From Azonexaceae bacterium (GTDB lineage: Bacteria > Pseudomonadota > Gammaproteobacteria > Burkholderiales > Rhodocyclaceae): a DNA stretch of 16,430 nucleotides. How positions within the stretch are numbered: the first letter of the stretch is position 1; each line of letters opens with the position of its first letter. Shown piece by piece: positions 8,838-16,029 of the stretch. Below the pieces are notes generated by a model, which saw nothing but the letters and a program-made list of their open reading frames with translations, did not search any database and was not told where the DNA came from. A program made the translations under genes and the position numbers. Location of the stretch: contig SSTB01000157.1 of assembly GCA_009469665.1 (NCBI GenBank), forward strand, positions 1 to 16,430. The letters are read 5' to 3'.

Positions 8838-9142
8838 ATTTTGAGGCGCTCCACTATCCGGCCGTGGACCAGATGCTCCTGGATGATTTCCTCCACATCC
8901 TCCTTATCCACATAGGTGTACCAGACCGCCTCGGGGTAAACCACCATCACCGGGCCCTGGTCGCAGCGGTCCAGGCAGCCGGCCTTGTTGATGCGTACCT
9001 TGCCCGGGCCTTTCAACTTCAGCTTGGCGACGCGGTCCTTGGCGTAGGTCTGCACATCCGAAGCGCCATGGTTGTTGCAGCAGATCTCGCCGGGGTCGCG
9101 CTGGTTGCAGCAGAAAAAGACGTGATATTTGAAGTGGCTCAT
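8834..9142 (-). CDS. Thioredoxin-like [2Fe-2S] ferredoxin
   Basis: A 102-residue protein of the thioredoxin-fold [2Fe-2S] ferredoxin family (Shethna/NuoE-like). Cysteines are at 11, 12, 21, 22, 56 and 60. The C-x3-C pair (GCLDRCDQGP, 55-64) and the N-terminal cysteines around HVFFCCNQR and ICCNNHG match the cluster-binding pattern, although two of the four N-terminal cysteines are extra. It also has the conserved VRINKAGCLDRC and VMVVYPEAVWY runs. It should be a cytoplasmic one-electron carrier whose partner is unknown. The start at 9142 was chosen over an upstream in-frame ATG at 9208 because a perfect AGGAGG lies five bases before it and the family begins here. It overlaps the following hydrolase gene by four bases. 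Confidence 0.92.
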   Translation of the reverse strand: MSHFKYHVFFCCNQRDPGEICCNNHGASDVQTYAKDRVAKLKLKGPGKVRINKAGCLDRCDQGPVMVVYPEAVWYTYVDKEDVEEIIQEHLVHGRIVERLKI

Positions 9143-9149
9143 GGGGGCC

Positions 9150-9155
9150 TCCTGT
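9150..9155 (-). promoter_or_regulatory. Strong Shine-Dalgarno site deciding the ferredoxin start
   Basis: The minus strand reads AGGAGG followed by five C residues and the ATG at 9142. This full-consensus ribosome binding site fixes the start and argues against the longer reading frame beginning at 9208. Confidence 0.75.
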
Positions 9156-9170
9156 GGGGGGCTCATTATG

Positions 9171-9290
9171 CTGGAAACCTCGGGTGACCGCTTGCAGATG
9201 CCTCGCATGCCTTCTGCCCAGGACCTCCGCGCCCCCCTGAAGCGCTTCCTCAGTGCTACAGGCCCGCCGGCGCCCCGGACCGGAGAACTC
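9171..9290. repeat. Decayed partial copy of the left half of element A
   Basis: From 9174 this stretch aligns without gaps to 7908 onward in element A. About 44 of the first 60 positions match, including the leading GAAACCTCGG, an AATGCCTT/CATGCCTT block and CCTCCG/CCTCCG. No matching right-hand inverted end is visible, so it looks like a truncated remnant or a distant family member. Any promoter for the ferredoxin-hydrolase pair must lie in or beside it. With the next element it fills the 308-base gap 9143-9450. Confidence 0.55.
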
Positions 9291-9451
9291 AGAGCCTGTG
9301 AATTTTTCGGGCGCGCCCGAGCGGCGTGCCCAGGTGTGCACGATCAAGGCGCAAAGCACAGCCATAGCTCGGACTATGGCGAGCATTTGCAACGCTGAGC
9401 GGGCGCAGCTGGGCATGACGAGCGGGGGTGAATGAAATTTTCACAGGCTCT
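9291..9451. mobile_element. Second MITE-like element with 18-bp terminal inverted repeats (element B)
   Basis: A 161-base block bounded by inverted repeats at 9291-9308 and 9434-9451 that agree at 16 of 18 positions and begin AGAGCCTGTGA. Internal structure includes a perfect 12-base palindrome CGGGCGCGCCCG at 9308-9319 and a perfect hairpin at 9361-9380. No protein is encoded. Its end sequences are unrelated to those of element A, so this is a separate repeat family. No clear target-site duplication is seen. The right end touches the stop codon of the VanZ-family gene. Confidence 0.7.
9361..9380. repeat. Perfect 7-bp stem hairpin inside element B
   Basis: GCCATAG and CTATGGC pair perfectly around a six-base loop (CTCGGA). 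It lies in the central part of element B. No T-tract follows on either strand. Confidence 0.65.
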
Positions 9452-10503
9452 CAATTGCGTCGCCCGGAGAGCAGGATGAAAGGCAGGGCCAGGAAGGGCC
9501 ACAGGGTGGCGACCAGGCGGGTGAGTCCATTGAAGTTGAGGAAGTGCCCCTGGCTCCATACGGCAAGGGCGGCGGCCGAGTAGGGATTGGGTGGCGCCAG
9601 GTTGACCAACACGGTGGCCGCCATGAGGGCCATGGCGGAGACCATCTGGCGACCGATCTGGGGCAGCGGCAGGGTCAGGACCAGAAGGGCGGTGCCGACC
9701 GGAAGTCCCAGTTGAGCCCCGGGGGTGAACCAGGCCAGGGCCTCGCCGGGGCCGACCAGGATGGTTGCCGCCAAGGTGCGTACCACCAGTCCCAACAGCA
9801 GGAGCACAGCGGCCAGACCGTAGGCAACGCTCAGGCGCGCCGCGAGCAGGGCTGCCACCAAGCCAACGGCCAGCAGGTTGCAGGCGGTTACCGCAGCCTC
9901 GATCAAAATGAAGCTGGGCGCCGCAAAGGGGACTGCCCCCGGGAGACCGAGGGGTTGCCGCAGGTCTCCCGCACCGAAGAGGAGGATTTCCGGCGAGAGG
10001 GGGACGAGTAGCCAGAGAGCCAGGAGCGTGAGGCCGAATTCGGTGTGGCGCAAGGAAACGAAGAGTCCCTGCTGCCAATGTTTGATGCGGGTGAAGAGGC
10101 GGGGACCGCTCCGGGTGCCGAGCATTGCCCCCAGCAGCCCCCCTGCCGCGTTGCAGGCGAAGTCCACGTTGGACGGTACGCGAGAGGGCAGCCAGGTCTG
10201 GATGCACTCCAGGGCGAGGCTGAGGCTCGCGGCGATGAGTGTCGCCAGTACCGCTCCCGTCCAGCGGCCCGGCAGTCGGATCAGGGAGAGGGCACACAGA
10301 AATCCCAAGGGGATGTAGACGGCGACATTGGTCGCAAGGTCGAAAGCAGTCCAGTAGCGGGGCCAGCCCGCCTCAAGGAAGGCAAAGGCCGAAGCCCCCG
10401 TATCGCGCCAGCCGGAAAAGGGGTGGAGGCTGGCGTAAATGAGAAGTCCGCACCACGCCAGGCCGAGGTAGCGGGAAAGGACATCCGGGCTGCGAAAACT
10501 CAT
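9451..10503 (-). CDS. VanZ-family multi-membrane protein
   Basis: A 350-residue inner-membrane protein with a VanZ-like domain in its first 130 residues. Visible family features are FDLATNVAVYIPLGF (54-68), then SLALECIQTWLPSRVPSNVD (95-114) and FACNAAGGLLGA (115-126), giving conserved D55, N59, E99, Q102, R108, D114 and N118. The remaining 220 residues add about six more hydrophobic segments, making it longer than minimal VanZ proteins. VanZ confers low-level teicoplanin resistance in enterococci; the wider family has no settled function and often sits near envelope-polysaccharide genes. The start at 10503 was chosen over a frame extending to 10620, because the longer version overlaps the upstream gene and adds an Arg-rich tail with no membrane character. 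It lies 8 bases after the barrel gene stop, so the two form an operon. Its stop codon touches repeat element B. Confidence 0.85.
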   Translation of the reverse strand: MSFRSPDVLSRYLGLAWCGLLIYASLHPFSGWRDTGASAFAFLEAGWPRYWTAFDLATNVAVYIPLGFLCALSLIRLPGRWTGAVLATLIAASLSLALECIQTWLPSRVPSNVDFACNAAGGLLGAMLGTRSGPRLFTRIKHWQQGLFVSLRHTEFGLTLLALWLLVPLSPEILLFGAGDLRQPLGLPGAVPFAAPSFILIEAAVTACNLLAVGLVAALLAARLSVAYGLAAVLLLLGLVVRTLAATILVGPGEALAWFTPGAQLGLPVGTALLVLTLPLPQIGRQMVSAMALMAATVLVNLAPPNPYSAAALAVWSQGHFLNFNGLTRLVATLWPFLALPFILLSGRRN

Positions 10504-10511
10504 GTTCCGGG

Positions 10512-11288
10512 CTAGTCGAAGCGTACGCTCAGTGTCAGGCCGGCGCCGAAGTCCGGACTGGCGTCCGCAAAGCCTTTGACCAGATAGACCTGACCCTTGT
10601 AGCCCGGACCGAAACGCCATTCCGCGTACAGGGTGGCTTCGCTGACCGGAGAACCGCTGCCGGTCAGCGCCTGGCGGTAGTCGTAGTAAGCGCCGATTTC
10701 GGCCTCTCCCCCAAGTCTGTGCCCTAGGCCCAGGGCGCCGAACCAGGGATTACGGTAATCCACGCCCTGCGGATCCTGCTTGTAGGTTCTGCCCAGGGTC
10801 ATCATTGCACGGGCGTCACCCAGAGGCAGCAGAAAATCGACCAGGAGCGAGTAATCATCGCGGCCCGTGGTGATCAGATCGTTGCGCCGGGCCGAAGTGG
10901 CAAACTTGGCCTTGAATCCGAGGTCGGCCTGCAGTCCCTCCTCTCCCTGGTCGATGATCTCGTGCAGCACGGTTGCGGTGAGATCGCCGAAACCCTCCTG
11001 GGTCTGGCGGACGGGACTGAATCGGTCGCCGCCGGCGCTCGCCGTGCCCGTTGCGCGTACGTAGGGGAGATGAAGTTTCCACACCCAAGGCCCGGTCTGA
11101 TGTTTGAAGATGAGGGGCAGTGTCCAGGCGGTCGAGCGCTCACGCTCGCCGTACCTGCCTTCGGCGTAGTCCAGATTGAGGCTCACGGTGGTCTGCCCGG
11201 ATGCGCCCTGGGGGGCCAGCGCAAGGAGGGCAAACACGACCCGAGCCGGGAAGGGGATAATGGAGGGAATAAAACGCAAGAAAAACAT
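10512..11288 (-). CDS. Predicted exported outer-membrane beta-barrel protein, family unknown
   Basis: A 258-residue protein with an N-terminal signal peptide (hydrophobic run to about residue 25, probable cleavage after GASG near 31). The mature part is a series of alternating-polarity strands with aromatic girdle residues, such as TTVSLNLDYAEG, WVWKLHLPYVRATG, DYSLLVDFLLPLG and GYKGQVYLVKGF. It ends in GLTLSVRFD, with the penultimate phenylalanine consistent with a barrel closing strand. It resembles the broad group of porin-like or phenol-pathway MetA-type outer-membrane proteins, but I cannot place it in a named family. It is first in an operon with the VanZ-like gene and is divergent from the histidine kinase at 11536, across 247 bases. 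Whether the two-component system controls it is untested. Confidence 0.75.
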   Translation of the reverse strand: MFFLRFIPSIIPFPARVVFALLALAPQGASGQTTVSLNLDYAEGRYGERERSTAWTLPLIFKHQTGPWVWKLHLPYVRATGTASAGGDRFSPVRQTQEGFGDLTATVLHEIIDQGEEGLQADLGFKAKFATSARRNDLITTGRDDYSLLVDFLLPLGDARAMMTLGRTYKQDPQGVDYRNPWFGALGLGHRLGGEAEIGAYYDYRQALTGSGSPVSEATLYAEWRFGPGYKGQVYLVKGFADASPDFGAGLTLSVRFD

Positions 11289-11535
11289 GTTTGCACAGCC
11301 AGGTTACGAGAATGGGCGCGGCAGGGGAGCCGCGGTTGAATAAATCCAGGAGTCAGTCAAACAGGTTGGGGCCAATGCCGAGGCGCATCCGCGCCCGGAT
11401 CGCGCCAAGTGAACCGCAGCCATGACCAAAGCCATGGCGAGGGTGAGCGGAGGCGTACGTTGCCGATCCGACGTGACTGACGACTAGCCTGATGGACGTT
11501 GCGCTGTCGGTCAAGAGCAATGCCGGAGAGTGAAA
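11289..11535. promoter_or_regulatory. Divergent intergenic region with strong hairpins
   Basis: This 247-base region lies between the divergent barrel-VanZ operon and the histidine kinase operon and must contain both promoters. No -24/-12 sigma54 element with correct GG-N10-GC spacing was found on either strand. Three inverted repeats stand out: GCGGC/GCCGC around 11318-11333, a 10-bp stem with one bulge at 11382-11406, and GCCATG/CATGGC at 11419-11438. A GGAG at 11525-11528 serves the kinase start. Confidence 0.4.
11382..11406. repeat. Strong inverted repeat upstream of the kinase gene
   Basis: GGCGCATCCG pairs with CGGAT-C-GCGCC around a CGCC loop, giving a ten-base-pair stem with one bulged base. 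No T-run follows on either strand, so it is not a typical terminator. It could be an mRNA leader structure or a regulator site. Confidence 0.45.
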
Positions 11536-12897
11536 ATGGCCCGTATTGGTGCTCGCGTGCACGATGACTTCAATCTGATCCGCTGGTTCTCGCTCACGAC
11601 CCTGGCGTCGGTGGTCACCGTGAGTGCGGTTGCAGCGTGGGCGCTGGCCAACTTTCTCACCGATCGCATGATCCGCCAGGATGCGGAGATCACCGCGGGC
11701 TTCGTCCGCAGCATCGTGGCGACCGAGAACGCCTACGACTTTTTCAGTGGTGCCACCAGTGCAGGCACCCAGCCCTTCCAGGATTTCCTCGGTCATGTGA
11801 ATCGTATTCCCGGGGTGCTGCGCATCAACGTCTATTCGGCGGATCGACGCATGGTCTGGTCGAGCGACGCGAGCCTGATGGGCAAGCGTTTCGAGCACAA
11901 TGAAGAATTGGATGAAGCGCTGAGTGCCGATCTGGTCGTCCATAGCGGCGTCGTCGATCCCAGCCATCTTGTCAAGTCGGAGCACCAGCACCTGGGGGAC
12001 GGGCACAAGCAGTTCGTCGAGAGTTACGTGCCGATCTTCGACGTGCACGGACGCCGTATCGTGGGTGTGGTCGAACTGTACAAGGTGCCGGCCGACCTGT
12101 TCGAAACCCTTGCCGAGGGGCGCCGCCTGATCTGGTTGGCGGCCGTGGTGGCCGCGGCCTTTCTCTATGCGGCGCTTTTCTGGATCGTCTTGCGCGCCCA
12201 GCGCATCATCGAAATTCAGGGTGACCGGCTGGTGGAATCGGAATCCCTTGCGGTGGTGGGCGAGATGGGGTCGGCAGTCGCCCACGGTCTGCGCAATCCC
12301 CTCGCTGCCATCCGCTCCTCGGCCGAACTCGCCCTGGAGAGCCCCCTCCCCGATCAAGCCCGGGAGTGCGCCCAGGATATCGTTGCCCAGGTTGATCGCC
12401 TCGAAGGCTGGGTGCGCCAGTTGCTCACCTACGCCAAGCCGGCCCACGCGGCCCTGGAGCCGGTGGACCTCGCTGCTCTGTTCGCCGAGGTGGCCGAGAC
12501 TTACCGGCGCGATCTGGAGCGGCGAGGCATCGGCGTCAGCGTCGAGGCTGCCCCGGATCTGCCGAAGGTGCGGGGCGACGTTGCCCTGCTGACCCAGATG
12601 CTGGGCAGCCTAGTGGTCAACGCCGGAGAAGCCATGACGGGTTCGGGTCACATCGTCCTGTCCGGCCGCCGCCTGGGAGCGGAATGCATTGCGGAAGTGC
12701 GGGACGACGGTCCGGGCATCACCCCCGCCGAAGCCGGCCGCGTGTTCAAGCCCTTCTACACGACCAAGCCCAAGGGGCTCGGGCTGGGGCTTCCCCTGGT
12801 GCGCCGCCTGGTCGAGCGCTTCGGTGGTTCGGTGGAACTGGAGAGCGCTCCCGGTAAAGGAACCCTCGTTCGCCTGCACCTGCCGGTTTGGGAGTAG
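11536..12897 (+). CDS. Membrane sensor histidine kinase, NtrB/ZraS-like class, with His-rich periplasmic loop
   Basis: A 453-residue sensor kinase. Membrane helices at about 17-40 and 198-219 enclose a periplasmic domain of about 155 residues. This domain carries five histidines close together (H136, H144, H150, H152 and H157), which could bind a metal ion; that is inference. The cytoplasmic part lacks a PAS domain and goes directly to the H-box AHGLRNPLAAI with phospho-acceptor H250, the N-box VVNAGEAM with N362, DDGPGI (390-395) and the GLGLGLP lid (414-420). This is the HisKA/HATPase layout usually paired with NtrC-type regulators. The ATG at 11536 was preferred to a GTG two codons earlier because GGAG lies seven bases before it. 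Only three bases separate its stop from the regulator gene, so kinase and regulator form one operon. Confidence 0.93.
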   Translation: MARIGARVHDDFNLIRWFSLTTLASVVTVSAVAAWALANFLTDRMIRQDAEITAGFVRSIVATENAYDFFSGATSAGTQPFQDFLGHVNRIPGVLRINVYSADRRMVWSSDASLMGKRFEHNEELDEALSADLVVHSGVVDPSHLVKSEHQHLGDGHKQFVESYVPIFDVHGRRIVGVVELYKVPADLFETLAEGRRLIWLAAVVAAAFLYAALFWIVLRAQRIIEIQGDRLVESESLAVVGEMGSAVAHGLRNPLAAIRSSAELALESPLPDQARECAQDIVAQVDRLEGWVRQLLTYAKPAHAALEPVDLAALFAEVAETYRRDLERRGIGVSVEAAPDLPKVRGDVALLTQMLGSLVVNAGEAMTGSGHIVLSGRRLGAECIAEVRDDGPGITPAEAGRVFKPFYTTKPKGLGLGLPLVRRLVERFGGSVELESAPGKGTLVRLHLPVWE

Positions 12898-12900
12898 CTC

Positions 12901-14317
<1,417 letters not shown>

Positions 14318-14319
<2 letters not shown>

Positions 14320-14327
14320 GGCGCCTC
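14318..14327. repeat. Perfect 10-base palindrome at the regulator stop codon
   Basis: GAGGCGCCTC overlaps the last two bases of the regulator stop codon. It is a self-complementary 10-mer without a T-tract, so it is more likely a protein site or chance than a terminator. Confidence 0.3.
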
Positions 14328-14362
14328 GATCCAGGGGGAGCGCCCGCGGCGCAGGGGGATAT

Positions 14363-14408
14363 GCCCCTTTGGGCTTGTCATTTGACCCAGGCTGCTGCGC
14401 CCTTGGGC
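14363..14408. promoter_or_regulatory. Candidate activator-binding region upstream of the sigma54 promoter
   Basis: Three dyads lie 80-125 bases before the predicted start of transcription, the usual range for NtrC-type enhancer sites. They are GCCCCTTTGGGC at 14363-14374, GTCATTTGAC at 14377-14386 (perfect GTCA/TGAC arms) and GCCCTTGGGC at 14399-14408. The outer two share a CCCTT(T)GGGC core with centres 35 bases apart. Binding by the neighbouring regulator is inferred from position only. Confidence 0.4.
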
Positions 14409-14462
14409 CTCGGACGCGATGGAATATCCAAATAATCATAGGCATAGAGAAATCACTCGGGC

Positions 14463-14478
14463 TGGCACGGGCCATGCT
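14463..14478 (+). promoter_or_regulatory. Sigma54 (-24/-12) promoter
   Basis: The sequence TGGCACGGGCCATGCT matches the RpoN consensus TGGCACG-N4-TTGCT at all but one fixed position. The invariant GG (14464-14465) and GC (14476-14477) are separated by exactly ten bases, as required. Transcription should begin near 14489, giving a leader of about 75 bases before the ATG at 14564. It directly follows an NtrC-type activator gene, which strengthens the call. Confidence 0.85.
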
Positions 14479-14523
14479 GCATGGGAAGCATGGGAATGAA
14501 TTCGGCGTCAGCCGCTCCCATGC
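14479..14523 (+). promoter_or_regulatory. Tandem 9-mer and structured 5' leader hairpin
   Basis: GCATGGGAA occurs twice in tandem (14479-14487 and 14488-14496). The second copy pairs with TCCCATGC at 14516-14523 in a perfect eight-base-pair stem, and an inner stem CGGC-GTCA-GCCG sits at 14503-14514 in its loop. If transcription starts near 14489, the outer stem would lie at the very 5' end of the message and could protect it from decay. The first 9-mer copy spans the region just before the start site. Confidence 0.5.
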
Positions 14524-14563
14524 AAGCCTTGTCCCGACCGAGAACCTTTCAAGGAGACCCAAA

Positions 14564-14827
14564 ATGTCCAAGACTTTGATGTCACTTTCCGCCTTCGCCC
14601 TGGCAATCAGCCTTGCGGCGCCCGCCACCGCCTATTCTCCCGCGAGCTTCGACCTGAGCATCGCCCGTGCCGAGCGGCCCGAGAAACCCGAAAAGCCGCA
14701 AAAGCGCGAAAGAATCGGCGCCCTCGAGGTGGATTCGCAACTGGCCCGCGAGGCGACCGAGCGCCCCCGCGGCCGCGACAATGAGCGTCCCGGCGATCGT
14801 CAGCGGCGCGGCGGCCGCGGCGCCTGA
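14564..14827 (+). CDS. Small exported Arg/Glu/Pro-rich protein, first gene of sigma54 operon
   Basis: An 87-residue protein of no family I recognise. A clear signal peptide (MSKTLMSLSAFALAISLAAP...) probably cleaves after ATA at 21-23, leaving 64 residues. The mature part contains 16 Lys/Arg and 12 Asp/Glu, an RPEKPEKPQKRER stretch at 38-50 and an RQRRGGRGA tail, with no cysteine. It looks disordered or weakly helical (IGALEVDSQLAREA, 51-64). The ribosome binding site AAGGAG lies seven bases before the ATG. Its position directly behind a strong sigma54 promoter suggests it is the main induced product, acting in the periplasm or outside the cell. An interaction with a metal, nucleic acid or anionic polymer is possible but unproven. 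Confidence 0.8.
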   Translation: MSKTLMSLSAFALAISLAAPATAYSPASFDLSIARAERPEKPEKPQKRERIGALEVDSQLAREATERPRGRDNERPGDRQRRGGRGA

Positions 14828-14838
14828 AGCAGGCCACT

Positions 14839-14861
14839 GGAGGGAGCCGAGGGTTCCCTCC
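14839..14861 (+). repeat. Intercistronic hairpin followed by pyrimidine tract
   Basis: GGAGGGA (14839-14845) and TCCCTCC (14855-14861) form a perfect seven-base-pair stem with a nine-base loop, followed by a C-rich tract to about 14880. It lies between the first and second small genes. It could stabilise the upstream message or lower expression of the later genes. It has no U-run, so it is not a classical terminator. Confidence 0.5.
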
Positions 14862-14895
14862 CCCCTCCCCCCTATTCCCTGAGGAGTCATCGACC

Positions 14896-15081
14896 ATGAA
14901 CAAGCCCTTGCGCAGCATCCTTACCCTCTTAGGCGCCGGCGTCATTTCCCTTCTGCTCGCGAGCCCAGCGATGGCCGGCAATTCCGTCTCTCGCGGCCAC
15001 GGTGTCAAATGCACCTGGGTGCTCGTCTCTTCTGTCGGCGGGAACAACGTCTATCAGCAGGTGTGCCGCCGAGGCGTCTGA
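14896..15081 (+). CDS. Tiny exported two-cysteine protein
   Basis: A 61-residue protein with a signal peptide ending SPAMA (23-27), leaving a mature peptide of only 34 residues. The mature part has cysteines at 39 and 57 that could form one disulfide, spanning the segment TWVLVSSVGGNNVYQQV. This predicts a small two-stranded hairpin closed by the disulfide. A GAGGAG lies about ten bases before the ATG. The signal peptide and good ribosome binding site argue that it is real despite its size. The third gene of the group overlaps its 3' end. No named family is recognised. The function could be structural, a secreted peptide or a substrate of the downstream barrel protein. Confidence 0.75.
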   Translation: MNKPLRSILTLLGAGVISLLLASPAMAGNSVSRGHGVKCTWVLVSSVGGNNVYQQVCRRGV

Positions 15082-16022
15082 TCATCGGTTCGCGTCGCGC
15101 CGGTCACGCCCGGTGCCTGGTTCTTTTCCTGGCACTCGGTGGACCGGTTGCCTGGGCTGATTCGCCTCTGAAAGGGAGTCTTGAAATCGCGGCCGGCCAC
15201 GAAGAACTCACCAGTCCGCTGGTGCGCGTGGCTCCCTCCGGCCCGCTGTTGCGAGTGGAAGGGCTCAACCGCCTGGCGGGCAGCAGCCTCCGCATCAATG
15301 GCTCCGTCCTCCGCGACTGGACCCTGGACGGCGGCACCGGCATTTCCGCTTCGGCGCGGGGTGACGTCCTGCGCGCGCCGGCTGCTCCGGATCTGGACTG
15401 GGGAATCGCCGCCGCTGACGTGATGCTGCGCCATCCCTGGGCGGGCGCGACCTGGGGCATCGGACCGAGCGTCCAGCGACTCTGGGTCGCGCGACGCAGG
15501 TTTCGGGATACCGTTGGGGTCCAGGCAGACGCGCTTCGCGTTGATGGGAGCGGCCATTGGTCCCTGGCCGGCGATTGGGCGCAGACGCAGCACTCGGGGG
15601 AAAACTCCGATTTCAACAGTGCTATCGCCTTGGTCAGTCTGCAGCGCCGAATCAGCGATCCCCTGCCCGGCCTCGAATCCATGGACCTCGAGGGCGGCCT
15701 CTTGCGCGAACGCAATCGCGCGGGGCTGCCGGAGCTGGGGAGTCGAAGTGCCTATCTGCGCGTGACCCTCGCCGGCAAGCGATGGGGCTACGACTGGTCC
15801 CTGGGGGGCATGACCCAGCGCTCGCGGTTCGATGCCACGGTGCTTGATCCGTTGCCGGCCAGAAGGGATCGCTTTCGCTCCCTCGACCTGTCGGTCTCCC
15901 GGGACATCGGCGAAGGCGCCTATGTCAAAGCCGAAGCCAATTTCGCCCGGAACGAAGCAAACTCGCCCCTCTTCGAGAGCCGCTACCGCCAGGTCGCCCT
16001 GACCCTGGGTTTTGCCTGGTAG
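15063..16022 (+). CDS. Predicted outer-membrane beta-barrel protein, third gene of sigma54 operon
   Basis: A probable outer-membrane protein of 319 residues when read from the GTG at 15063. That start gives a proper signal peptide (basic SRRAGHAR, hydrophobic CLVLFLALGG, cleavage after AWA at residue 32) and overlaps the preceding gene by 19 bases. An ATG at 15009 in the same frame would add 18 residues with no signal character. The mature protein is a series of alternating strands with aromatic ends and closes with YRQVALTLGFAW, a typical barrel closing strand. The last 120 residues (LRVTLAGKRWGYDWSLGG, LDLSVSRDIGEGAYVKAE, NEANSPLFESRYRQ) resemble barrel ends of the Slam/DUF560 type, but there is no TPR domain, so that likeness is weak. 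It may export, anchor or receive the two small proteins encoded before it. Confidence 0.75.
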   Translation: MPPRRLIIGSRRAGHARCLVLFLALGGPVAWADSPLKGSLEIAAGHEELTSPLVRVAPSGPLLRVEGLNRLAGSSLRINGSVLRDWTLDGGTGISASARGDVLRAPAAPDLDWGIAAADVMLRHPWAGATWGIGPSVQRLWVARRRFRDTVGVQADALRVDGSGHWSLAGDWAQTQHSGENSDFNSAIALVSLQRRISDPLPGLESMDLEGGLLRERNRAGLPELGSRSAYLRVTLAGKRWGYDWSLGGMTQRSRFDATVLDPLPARRDRFRSLDLSVSRDIGEGAYVKAEANFARNEANSPLFESRYRQVALTLGFAW

Positions 16023-16029
16023 CTTCGCT

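Noticed and set aside
8175..8915. Plus-strand reading frame of 246 codons
   Set aside because: It is antisense to the hydrolase, which has a full catalytic triad and a coupled start.
9291..9451. Integron attC site or CRISPR-like unit
   Set aside because: The inverted ends lack the attC core GTTRRRY pattern, no integrase is nearby, and no regularly spaced direct repeats were seen.
11318..11333. GCGGC/GCCGC hairpin as a terminator
   Set aside because: The stem is short and followed by mixed sequence rather than a T-run, and it lies upstream of both genes, where no transcript needs ending.
14564..14827. PEP-CTERM substrate in the sigma54 operon
   Set aside because: The protein ends in an Arg-Gly tail, with no PEP motif, membrane segment or terminal basic cluster of that sorting signal.
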